DNA of 6,067 nucleotides from Flectobacillus sp. (GCA_029865665.1 JARXAV010000007.1:1-6067), one strand, 5' to 3'; counted from the stretch's first letter, positions 1-6,067 are shown. The notes: a model not told the origin generated them from the sequence alone. Made by a program: numbers and translations.

Positions 1-2328
1 CGATGGTGCAATGGAATCCATTAAGAAAATGGTTTCGTGTTCAACAGGTATGAATGAGTACACCCAATGAACATTATCAATATTAATGGGAAAATGCATG
101 ACTGATGTCAGTTTGTTCATATCAGCGAGGAAGGGTTCTAATTGACTTTTTTTCGATTCGAATAGATCCAAGCAGCGAGTGTCAAAAAAGATATTGCGAG
201 TTTGATCATTGAACTCTCCATAATATTTATTGATTATAAATACTAGAGCATTCAAATGATCCGAGGTCAACCATTCATTCAGATCTGCACAACTTGCTAG
301 CCTTTCATCACAGATTCTAACGTACTTTGCGTAACATTGATGCTGAAGTCCCTGAATTTCAAGAAAGGAATTACTGACTATTTCGAGTGGATGGTCGTAT
401 CGACTACTACAGTCTTTCCTTTTTATTAATATGAGACTGACGAGTCTGTGCGAAAAGTCTACGTTAATCGAAAGCAAACTGTTGTTGATCGTGTTAAGTC
501 GGGAATTGTTATCCAAGATGAACTGCGAGTACTTTGCATTTCGGTAGTTTGGAGAGTATGACAAGAAAGCGAATTTGTAAGAACCTAGTCGCTCTGAAAA
601 ATATATACCTCCTAAGCATTGAAGATCAAAACTTTGGAGAACTGTAGAATCTTGATCTAATTCTATAAGTCCTGATGGGACATAATTCTCCGGGTCGGGT
701 CGGACCCACCGAAATGATGCTAATGACTTGGAGTTGCAGTCACAATCATAGTAGAACGAGAATGGTATCGGGCCTTTAAAACCAACAGATTGACCTCTGA
801 ACTGGACAACAAAAATTCCGCAGTGACTATTAAGTAATGCACTGGTGAAGAGATCACCAATAGAATCTTGTAGATCTTGCTCTGAAGCTATAGAAGACAG
901 ATCTATCAAGCCAACTTCAGAAACTTTCTTAGATAATTGTCTTTCGCAGAGGATGCGAACTAAGTCCCCAGGTGACACTTCTTCTGCAGAAAATAATTCA
1001 ATGCGGAGATAGCTCAGCGATTCTTCATAAGAAAAATTCTCTCCTACTAAGTTCCTCAACAACTTTAAAGTAGAGAAATGGCATTTGCTTCTTGGATCCA
1101 TATATTCTGTTTTATACAGAAGGCGAATTGCATGCATCACAAGGTTTAAAAATCCACAGAACAGATTGTTGGACGGGGTCAGTGCACTGACCGGGAGGTG
1201 TAAAAACTGGAACACTTCAGGCGTTGAAACAGTCAATCTCTCCAAGGTAACGCTTATATCTTCGTTTGAATTAAAGGATATTTCATTCTCCAAAATAGAT
1301 TTAAATTGGTCCTTAGAAACCCTTTGACGTTTCAATATCTTTATTGTACTAATGATCCTATCACTGATACTCACATGGCGAAGATGAATGCTAGCAATAT
1401 CTCTCGGAAATTTGCGTAGTCGATTATTGGGATCGAAGAACTGCTCAACCATACCATAAAGCTCCTGCGTCGTCTCTTTATTCAAATTTATACCAAGATT
1501 GTCTTGTATAGCCGATAATGCTTTATTCGGACTTTTTTCTTCAAACGCTTTCAGAACATCTGCATGTATAATTGCTGATATTAATCTTCCAGGTTGACAG
1601 TCACAATTTAGAGATCCCAGTTTAGTACATCCGACATAAAATATATCCTCTGCAAATACTGTCCTCGATGCTATTTCCTTAACCATAAAGGTTTGAGTCT
1701 TCTTATGCATCTCCAATAAAAAAGGATATTTATCCTCAAGTTCAGTTGGCGAGAGACTAATAGAGTCTTTTAATGTTGCAAAAAGAGTGCTAACCATTTG
1801 GTAGAGGAACCTATACACAAATCGCTTAGTTTTTCGTGTAAAATTGCGCCTCCCATCTCTGTCTAATGATTGAAACCAAGCAGATTTCTTTGATACGTTG
1901 ATTTGTCTTTCGAGAAATGTTTCAGATTGCTGTAGAAGCATGATAGTGAAATCTTTCAAAAACTTTCCTCTATATGTGTAAACAATAAATAACTCGAAAA
2001 CAGCAAACTGATTTAATTCCTTTCGTTTTCGCTGCTCAACCTTTTGATTAATTATCAACGAGATCATTTCATTTATGCTCTGCTTCCTTTCGGTTGTTTC
2101 ACTTTCACTGAGTACTCTTTCGGACCAATCATCAATGAGTGAATCTTGGACTTTACTTTCGTCTACAATAACTGAAGCATCAAAAAGAATTTCTTGGACA
2201 TTACATTGCTCTTCTAGGCTTTTCTCTACAACAATTTCCATTCCTGTAACAGATGTTGCAACATCAAAAAGAATTGCTTGGACTTTACATTGGTCATCTT
2301 CTAGGCTTTCCTCTAAAACAACTTCCAT
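1..2328 (-). CDS. Ulp1/SENP-like (C48) cysteine protease domain protein, 3' end outside window
   Basis: The frame is open for 776 codons from ATG 2328-2326 to the window edge, with no stop and no need for an intron. An in-frame TGA at 2385-2383 precedes the ATG. Residues about 680-776 resemble the start of a Ulp1 fold: W686 in NEWLTSDHLNAL, then NVHWVYSF with His754, then IFLMDS with Asp771. In C48 peptidases these His and Asp belong to the His-Asp-Cys triad that cleaves SUMO-like modifiers; the Cys normally lies a few dozen residues further on, here beyond the edge. Residues 1-51 hold two diverged acidic repeats. Around residues 85-190 the protein is basic and probably helical. Cys pairs occur at C242-D-C244 (with C234) and C529-D-C531. 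I do not recognise the region before residue 680. The family is often cellular, but Ulp1 genes also ride in some DNA transposons (for example KDZ-type). The Ulp1 call is fairly good; substrate and origin are unknown. Confidence 0.72.
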   Translation of the reverse strand, partial: MEVVLEESLEDDQCKVQAILFDVATSVTGMEIVVEKSLEEQCNVQEILFDASVIVDESKVQDSLIDDWSERVLSESETTERKQSINEMISLIINQKVEQRKRKELNQFAVFELFIVYTYRGKFLKDFTIMLLQQSETFLERQINVSKKSAWFQSLDRDGRRNFTRKTKRFVYRFLYQMVSTLFATLKDSISLSPTELEDKYPFLLEMHKKTQTFMVKEIASRTVFAEDIFYVGCTKLGSLNCDCQPGRLISAIIHADVLKAFEEKSPNKALSAIQDNLGINLNKETTQELYGMVEQFFDPNNRLRKFPRDIASIHLRHVSISDRIISTIKILKRQRVSKDQFKSILENEISFNSNEDISVTLERLTVSTPEVFQFLHLPVSALTPSNNLFCGFLNLVMHAIRLLYKTEYMDPRSKCHFSTLKLLRNLVGENFSYEESLSYLRIELFSAEEVSPGDLVRILCERQLSKKVSEVGLIDLSSIASEQDLQDSIGDLFTSALLNSHCGIFVVQFRGQSVGFKGPIPFSFYYDCDCNSKSLASFRWVRPDPENYVPSGLIELDQDSTVLQSFDLQCLGGIYFSERLGSYKFAFLSYSPNYRNAKYSQFILDNNSRLNTINNSLLSINVDFSHRLVSLILIKRKDCSSRYDHPLEIVSNSFLEIQGLQHQCYAKYVRICDERLASCADLNEWLTSDHLNALVFIINKYYGEFNDQTRNIFFDTRCLDLFESKKSQLEPFLADMNKLTSVMHFPINIDNVHWVYSFIPVEHETIFLMDSIAPS

Positions 2329-2355
2329 TTTTTCAATTCCTGTTACAGATGTAGC
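2176..2355 (-). repeat. In-frame tandem repeat at the N-terminus of the Ulp1-like protein
   Basis: Two adjacent copies, 2355-2260 (96 nt) and 2259-2176 (84 nt), encode ATSVTGIEKMEVVLEESLED... and ATSVTGMEIVVEKSLEEQ..., each ending in VQ(A/E)ILFD. All length differences are multiples of three, which fits coding sequence. The first nine codons of the upstream copy lie before the predicted ATG, yet still match the second copy in the same frame. Confidence 0.75.
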
Positions 2356-2370
2356 GTACAAAGTTGTCAG
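2329..2370. promoter_or_regulatory. 42-nt gap between divergent start codons (possible shared promoter)
   Basis: Only 42 nt lie between the minus-strand ATG (2328) and the plus-strand ATG (2371). I see no clear TATA or CCAAT element. The TGTCAG just before the plus ATG and the GTAACAG read on the minus strand could each be a splice acceptor, so one or both genes may have further 5' exons. If the second plus-strand Met (2464, context aaATGg) is used instead, the gap is 135 nt. Confidence 0.3.
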
Positions 2371-4776
2371 ATGTTTGAAAATTCAAACAATAAGGAATTT
2401 CTTAAATCATTCAAAAACCAATCAACTTTCAAACTTTATGAGATATTTCCATCCAGCTTTCAAATGGATAAAACCCAGTTAAAATATCTGCAAGATCTCA
2501 TCGGTTTAGGTTTTTCGAATAATGAGGCGATGGATGCGTGGTACCAACGCAACAATAAAGGAAAAGACAATTCTAGTAAAACAGTAAAGGTTGTTACTCT
2601 TTCAGGGAGGGTATCACTGAACGATTTTCTCAACTATCAGAAGACTAAACTGAATAACAAATATTGGGATGATTTAATCAGGAGCCAAAACCTGGGAAGT
2701 TTATTTGATCATTTCAATAATTTGGTGACTAGTACTCCTGCGACTGCTTCTTCTGCGCTACAGAATATCATTGAAGGAAAAAAAATCAGAAATTCTAAAG
2801 GAGAAACAAATGGCAATCGCAAACTTCGTGATCAATGGAAATCATTTACTGATGCAGGGTGGGATTTTCTTAACTTTAATCCGCTGGCAATTCCAGATCA
2901 TAGTGATGGCATAAGCGGAAAATCGGCTCTTGAAATCGTTTCTTTGTACTTACACTTTGTGATCAATGAGGTGCTTTTGCAAAGGTTCGATGAAGAATTA
3001 AAAAGTTCTGAATCCGTAAAAGAGTTTTACAAAGGTATTTTTATTCGCATTTAGTAACATATTATTCTTACTTAATTTATTACCTTTTCGTTGTAGACAC
3101 TTACAATGCTTTCACTAGAATGCTCAAGAGCAGGCGTTATAATGCTAGTCAGGCATTATTGTCGACCAATTCTGTTAATCGATGGTTTAAGCATCTAGAT
3201 GGTCCGATCACAAAGACTCTTCCAAATGGAATTGAAAAAGAGATCAAAGGATCCCTTCAAAAAAATACAAGAACACGGCAAGAAAAAAGAACCAGAGGAC
3301 AAATGTCGAACAATTGCCACTTCCGTTCGAATAAAGCTGTTGATTATGGGGATGCCTCGGAGAAGTACAACTACTCAAAGAATCAGCAGTCTTCTGAAGG
3401 GAATCAGGATTCTGACCCTGAACTCTCTGAAGGGAATCAGGATTCTGACCATGAACTCTCTGAAGGGAATCAGGATCCTGACCATGAACTCCCAGACTCT
3501 GAAGGAAGTGACGAAGAAGATGACGAGGATGAAGATGAAAGTAAATTCTACTTCTCAAAAATAGTCTTTGTAGAAACGAATTCTGAAATTTTTATGACGA
3601 AATTTATCTTCATGTCATGGTTAACTTTTGCTAACTATACTAAAGTTATTTTTCGTCACGATGATTTCAACAAGGTGGATACAAGGCGCCTGTTCATAAT
3701 CATCAATATCAAAGTCGCTCATCAGGTAAGAACCTAATTTATCCGATTCCACATATCAATTTGTTAATCAATGAGTAATTTCTTAAATAAACAGAGTAAT
3801 GTACAGAATAATATTTCTACATTGTAGAAATATTATTCTGTACATTACTTTGTCTTCCTGGAAACCAATCAAATAAAATCGAATGCTTTTATAATATAGG
3901 AATACTTAAATCGCTCTTTCTAAATTAAATAGACCACCATTCATCCTCTCAAAAACGATCGGGACGATCAACAGATGCCTCGTTAAGTAAGATTAGCATT
4001 TTTTCTTCATTTCCAGTGCTCAAATTTGGTGATTGGTAATATGTTTCTTAAATAATTAGATCACAATTCATTCTCTCAAAAACTATCGGGAAGATCAACA
4101 GATGCCTCGTTTAGTAAGATTTGCATTTTATTCTCCGTTTCTTCTGGTTAATTTTCGTCACGATGATTTGAAAAGGTGGATTCAAGGCGCCTGCTCATTA
4201 TCAGCGTTATCAAAGTGGTGGCAGATCAGGTAAGAACCTATTTATCCACTTCCATGGATCAATTTGTTGATCGGTTAGCTGTTTCTTAAATAAACAGAGT
4301 AATGTACAAAATAATATTTCTACATTGTAGAAATATTGTTCTGTACATTACTTCTTCTTGGAATTAAAATGTTTTTTTCAAAAAAAAGAACTTATATTGC
4401 TCTTTATTAATTAAACAGACCACAATTCATCCTCCATGCAACGATCGCGATCAACAGATTCTTCGTCAAGTAAGAATAACATATTGTCTCCTTCATTTCC
4501 ACTGCTCAATTGTGTTGATCGGTAAGTTTATTTAAATAAACAGATCATAATTCATCCTCCATGCAACGATCGCGATCAACAGATGCTTCGTCAAGTAAGA
4601 ATAACATATTGTCTCCTTCATTTCCACTGCTCAATTGTGTTGATCGATCGGTTAGTTTTTTCTTAAATAAACAGACCACCATACATCCTTCATCAATCAA
4701 CGACCGCGAAAAAATCGTAGTGACGAACCCGATACGAAGCAGCCAAGATTTCAATCATACGAAAATCATAATTGGG
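2371..4776 (+). CDS. Multi-exon hypothetical protein with acidic repeats and a mini-exon array (introns to be removed)
   Basis: The proposed exons are 2371-3034, 3097-3540, 3675-3725, 3933-3986, 4060-4113, 4176-4229, 4419-4469, 4544-4594 and 4675-4776. They total 1,525 nt, about 508 codons, all open, plus a 3' end treated separately. Every intron is GT...AG and every junction is phase 1. Residues 1-221 (exon 1) are hydrophilic and probably helical; LIGLGFSNNEAMDAW vaguely recalls a UBA motif, too weak to call. Exon 2 is first basic (TRTRQEKRTRGQ), then holds three 11-residue SEGNQDSD-type repeats, then an acidic run DEEDDEDEDE. The mini-exons add alternating GYKAP-type and SSSMQRSRSTDASS-type peptides. 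No signal peptide or membrane segment is seen in the spliced product. I do not recognise the family; an acidic tract next to Ser/Arg-rich repeats is compatible with a nuclear protein, but that is inference. Exons 1-2 are the safest part; the rest rests on splice-site and phase consistency. Confidence 0.6.
3035..3096 (+). other. Intron 1 (62 nt)
   Basis: GTATTT...TTGTAG, with a CTTAC/ACTTAAT branch-like motif and a T-rich 3' end. Without splicing the frame stops at 3052-3054. Splicing joins codon 221 plus one base to the downstream frame, restoring a long open frame (KEFYK-D-TYNAF). This is the best-supported junction in the gene. Confidence 0.8.
3393..3491 (+). repeat. Three 33-nt tandem repeats encoding an acidic 11-mer
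   Basis: Copies lie at 3393-3425, 3426-3458 and 3459-3491 and encode SEGNQDSDPEL, SEGNQDSDHEL and SEGNQDPDHEL. They are nearly identical and frame-preserving, followed by a Glu/Asp-rich run to 3540. This is typical of a disordered acidic linker. Confidence 0.9.
3541..3674 (+). other. Intron 2 (134 nt)
   Basis: GTAAAT donor and AACAAG acceptor, with a CTAAC branch-like motif at about 3631. Splicing joins a|GT as Ser into exon 3 in the array frame. If unspliced, the sequence stays open to TAA 3735-3737 but becomes hydrophobic, and exon 3 is read in another frame (VDTRRLF...). A second acceptor at 3644-3645 would give that other frame too, so this junction is less certain than intron 1. Confidence 0.5.
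3675..3725 (+). other. Mini-exon A1 (51 nt, phase 1-1)
   Basis: Flanked by AACAAG and GTAAGAACC. Read in phase 1 it gives [S]GYKAPVHNHQYQSRSS. It is homologous to exon 4176-4229, which differs by one whole-codon insertion. Confidence 0.55.
3726..3932 (+). other. Intron 3 (207 nt) containing a 55-nt palindrome
   Basis: GTAAGA donor and TTAAATAG acceptor. It contains an internal acceptor copy (CTTAAATAAACAG, ending at 3794) directly followed by the palindrome. Use of that internal acceptor would read GAG TAA and stop at once. Confidence 0.5.
3795..3849. repeat. Perfect 27-bp inverted repeat with 1-nt centre
   Basis: The left arm 3795-3821 (AGTAATGTACAGAATAATAT...) and right arm 3823-3849 are exact reverse complements around T3822. 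The fold-back would be an extremely stable hairpin. A second, slightly decayed copy lies at 4298-4352. It may be a MITE-like fold-back element; no clear target-site duplication is visible. Confidence 0.9.
3933..3986 (+). other. Mini-exon B1 (54 nt, phase 1-1)
   Basis: Acceptor AAATAG and donor GTAAGATT. Phase-1 reading gives [D]HHSSSQKRSGRSTDASL, Ser/Arg-rich. It is homologous to exons 4060-4113, 4419-4469 and 4544-4594. The phase-0 reading would end in TAA, so only the array frame keeps it useful. Confidence 0.6.
4060..4113 (+). other. Mini-exon B2 (54 nt, phase 1-1)
   Basis: Preceded by a 73-nt intron (3987-4059, GTAAGA...AATTAG) and followed by GTAAGATT. It encodes [N]HNSFSQKLSGRSTDASF. 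It aligns over its full length with exon B1 without gaps. Confidence 0.6.
4176..4229 (+). other. Mini-exon A2 (54 nt, phase 1-1)
   Basis: Preceded by a 62-nt intron (4114-4175, GTAAGA...GAAAAG) and followed by GTAAGAACC. It encodes [S]GFKAPAHYQRYQSGGRS, a diverged copy of A1 with one extra codon. Confidence 0.55.
4230..4418 (+). other. Intron 6 (189 nt) containing the second palindrome
   Basis: GTAAGA donor and TTAAACAG acceptor. As in intron 3, an internal CTTAAATAAACAG sits immediately before the palindrome at 4298-4352, followed by a T-rich and A-rich stretch. Confidence 0.5.
4298..4352. repeat. Second copy of the 55-nt palindrome, two arm mismatches
   Basis: Left arm 4298-4324 and right arm 4326-4352 pair except at two positions around T4325. 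It matches the 3795-3849 copy in nearly every base and sits at the equivalent place in the duplicated block. Confidence 0.9.
4419..4469 (+). other. Mini-exon B3 (51 nt, phase 1-1)
   Basis: Acceptor AAACAG and donor GTAAGAAT. It encodes [D]HNSSSMQRSRSTDSSS. It lacks one Gly codon relative to B1 and B2, a frame-preserving difference. Confidence 0.65.
4470..4543 (+). other. Intron 7 (74 nt)
   Basis: GTAAGAAT...AAATAAACAG. It is near-identical to most of the next intron (4595-4674), so exon and intron were duplicated together as a unit of 125 nt. Confidence 0.6.
4544..4594 (+). other. Mini-exon B4 (51 nt, phase 1-1)
   Basis: It encodes [N]HNSSSMQRSRSTDASS, differing from B3 in only a few bases. 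Followed by GTAAGAAT and an 80-nt intron (4595-4674), whose extra length includes a duplicated ATCG. Confidence 0.65.
4675..4776 (+). other. Exon 9 (102 nt), extended B-type exon, phase 1-1
   Basis: Acceptor AAACAG. The first part (HHTSFINQRPRKNRS) is a diverged B unit; the rest (DEPDTKQPRFQSYENHNWG) is new, charged and coding-like. The likely donor is GGG|GTATAG at 4777, again in phase 1. If not spliced there, the frame stays open into CT-repeat DNA up to 5073-5075 and encodes low-complexity hydrophobic residues. Confidence 0.5.
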
Positions 4777-5075
<299 letters not shown>

Positions 5076-5103
5076 GTACTTTATTTCCAGTTCAGATGTC
5101 AAG
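5076..5103 (+). other. Candidate micro-exon C1 (28 nt)
   Basis: Bounded by TTTTTTAG and GTACGT, both good splice signals. In phase 1 it reads [G]TLFPVQMS and leaves phase 2. Its length is not a multiple of three, so use of one or both copies decides the downstream frame. Confidence 0.35.
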
Positions 5104-5179
5104 GTACGTCTTTCTTTTATTCTTTAGTGCTTTGATAGTAATAGTGAAATGAATTTCTTCTACCTTTGTGATTCTTTCT

Positions 5180-5287
5180 CTATCTGTGTGTGTCTATGTG
5201 TCTCTGTTTTTCTCTCTCTCTTTCTCTTTCTCTCTCTGTGTCTATGTGTCTCTGTGTGTCTCTCTCTCTGTGTGTCTCTGTTTCTCT
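5180..5287. repeat. CT/GT compound microsatellite 2
   Basis: TCTGTGTGTGTCTATGTGTC-type sequence with a (TC)n core, the duplicated counterpart of the upstream tract. It lies between the two 28-nt candidate exons. Confidence 0.95.
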
Positions 5288-5300
5288 ATTACTTTTTCAG

Positions 5301-5328
5301 GTACCTTATTTCCTGTTCAGATGTCAAG
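5301..5328 (+). other. Candidate micro-exon C2 (28 nt)
   Basis: Bounded by TTTTTCAG and GTTCGT. It differs from C1 at two bases, both silent in the TLFPVQMS frame. Joined after C1 it reads YLISCSDVK and restores phase 0 for the next exon. Confidence 0.35.
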
Positions 5329-5391
5329 GTTCGTCTTTCTTTTATTCTTTAGTGCTTTGATAGTAATAGTGAAATGAATTTCTTCTTCTAG

Positions 5392-5491
5392 GAACATAAA
5401 GTTAAAGGACCAAGCTCAGTAACAAAGGTATCAAGTTATTTATACTATTTTTACTTTTTAATAACTTTTCTTGAACTATTTTTACTAGTAA
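5392..5491 (+). other. Candidate 36-nt exon (5392-5427), 61-nt intron, then TAA stop
   Basis: The exon lies between TTCTTCTAG and GTATCA and is open only in phase 0, as EHKVKGPSSVTK. The following intron 5428-5488 (GTATCA...TTTTTACTAG) is well formed, and the next bases are TAA. With C1 and C2 both included the whole protein would be 539 residues, ending ...GPSSVTK. This ending is one of several possibilities. Confidence 0.35.
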
Positions 5492-5507
5492 GGATGCGAG
5501 CGATTGA

Positions 5508-5642
<135 letters not shown>

Positions 5643-5648
<6 letters not shown>

Positions 5649-5808
5649 GGTCGTTCCATATATAAGGTGGTGCCAAAACGCACGAAAGACACTCTTATCC
5701 TGGACGGTGCGTCCAGGATAAGAAACCGAAAATAAGGTTTTTCCATATATAAGGTGGTGCCAAAACGCACGAAAGACACTCTTATCCTGGACGGTGCGTC
5801 CAGGATAA
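5643..5808. repeat. Two tandem copies of an 87-bp repeat
   Basis: Copies start at 5643 and 5730 with AAATAAGG and share TTCCATATATAAGGTGGTGC, a CAAAACGCACGAAAGACAC stretch and a terminal hairpin. They are almost identical apart from TCG versus TTT after AAATAAGG. I know of no gene function for the unit. Confidence 0.92.
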
Positions 5809-5998
5809 CAGTCTTATCCTGGACGCTGTTATCCTGGACGCGTCCACGATAAGAAAATTATCCTGGACGCGTCCAGTATATTATCCTGGACGGTGCGTCC
5901 AGGATAAAACCTTATCCTGGACGTTTTGACAACGCGTCCAGGATAAGAAAAGCGTCCAGGATAAGCTGTTATCCTGGACCCAAGGTCCAGAATAGTTT
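5693..5998. repeat. Cluster of TTATCCTGGACG / CGTCCAGGATAA inverted repeats
   Basis: At least six fold-back units are visible: 5693-5723 (14-bp stem, loop GTG), 5781-5808, 5829-5852 (one mismatch), 5881-5907, 5911-5947 (11-nt loop) and 5954-5979 (arms in opposite order, loop GCTG). A further 5-8 single or decayed arms occur, such as 5813-5825 and 5858-5875. The motif recurs in both orientations with variable loops. It resembles a high-copy repeat I associate with arbuscular mycorrhizal fungal genomes, from memory only. Confidence 0.93.
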
Positions 5999-6067
5999 TC
6001 TTGGTGCCTACTAATATTTAATCTTAACTATTACAAAACTCTTTACACTTATATTAACTCTTAGATG
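5999..6067. other. AT-rich end of window, nothing recognised
   Basis: Low-GC sequence with no open frame, repeat or RNA signal that I can support. Confidence 0.6.

Larger units (their letters stand above)
3652..4640 (+). repeat. Tandem duplication of a ~0.5-kb block (A exon, palindrome, two B exons)
   Basis: Block 1 runs from about 3652 to 4140 and block 2 from about 4152 to 4640. Both start with TTTTCGTCACGATGATTT and keep the order A exon, internal acceptor, palindrome, B exon, B exon. Offsets are about 501-503 nt at the A exon and palindrome and about 485 nt at the B exons, reflecting small indels in the introns. Confidence 0.85.

Noticed and set aside
1020..1180. OTU-like protease signature around LFCGFLNLVMHAI in the minus gene
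   Set aside because: The DGNC motif is absent; a Cys and a following helix-like region alone do not support it.
2075..2482. Plus-strand frame of 135 codons
   Set aside because: Mostly antisense to the N-terminus of the Ulp1-like gene, whose own frame is far longer; its tail overlaps exon 1 of the plus gene in another frame.
2464..2560. UBA-like motif (LIGLGFSNNEAMDAW) at the start of the plus gene
   Set aside because: Only a short GF-containing stretch matches; the rest of a three-helix UBA domain is not convincing.
3199..3564. Plus- and minus-strand frames overlapping exon 2
   Set aside because: Shadows created by the 33-nt repeats and the GAA/GAT-rich tract, which are open in several frames.
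3987..4059. Splitting the B introns into two, with a ~19-nt exon after TTTCCAG
   Set aside because: It would leave introns of about 24-30 nt, too short for normal splicing, and the exon would not keep the frame.
5655..5672. CArG box (CCATATATAAGG) as an MADS-factor site
   Set aside because: The A/T core is too long for the CC(A/T)6GG consensus, and it lies inside a tandem repeat.
5693..5998. Possible CRISPR array
   Set aside because: Units are inverted and variable in spacing, some with no spacer, and the context is eukaryotic; no cas genes.

Overview
This 6.1 kb window looks eukaryotic, and most likely fungal. It has short GT...AG introns (61-80 nt), AT-rich non-coding DNA, long CT/GT and AGT microsatellites, and a cluster of inverted repeats built on TTATCCTGGACG / CGTCCAGGATAA. 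The repeat style, short introns and Ulp1-like gene remind me of arbuscular mycorrhizal fungi (Glomeromycotina, Rhizophagus-like). That assignment is recall and inference, not a search result. I see no rRNA, tRNA, CRISPR array or bacterial-type operon.

Layout. (1) Positions 2328 to 1, minus strand: one uninterrupted reading frame of 776 codons that runs off the left edge. Its C-terminal part carries the first half of a Ulp1/SENP-type (C48) cysteine protease domain, with the Trp-Leu motif and the His-Trp and Asp elements. The catalytic Cys would lie outside the window. (2) Positions 2329-2370: only 42 nt separate this start codon from that of a divergent plus-strand gene. (3) From 2371, plus strand: a multi-exon gene of unknown function. 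Two large exons (2371-3034, 3097-3540) encode a hydrophilic N-terminal region that ends in acidic repeats. They are followed by a chain of tiny exons of 51 or 54 nt (3675-4594) and one of 102 nt (4675-4776). Every junction is in the same codon phase (1-1), so exons can be gained, lost or skipped without changing the frame. The mini-exons are of two kinds, A (GYKAP-type) and B (Ser/Arg-rich, RSTDAS-type), in the order A-B-B-A-B-B-B'. This comes from duplication of a block of about 0.5 kb.

(4) Positions 4777-5650: microsatellite-rich introns, a 225-bp tandem duplication carrying two copies of a 28-nt candidate micro-exon, a 36-nt candidate exon, and a poly-Ser (AGT)n terminal frame. The 3' end of the gene cannot be settled from sequence alone. 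At least two endings are possible, one stopping at TAA 5489 and one at TAA 5646. (5) Positions 5643-5998: an 87-bp direct repeat and a dense cluster of TCCTGGACG hairpins. (6) Positions 5999-6067: AT-rich DNA with nothing recognisable.

The two genes cannot be placed in a common pathway from sequence alone. Ulp1-like proteases occur as cellular deSUMOylases and also as passengers of DNA transposons, so a mobile-element origin for the left half is possible but not shown. The most unusual content is the phase-locked mini-exon array.
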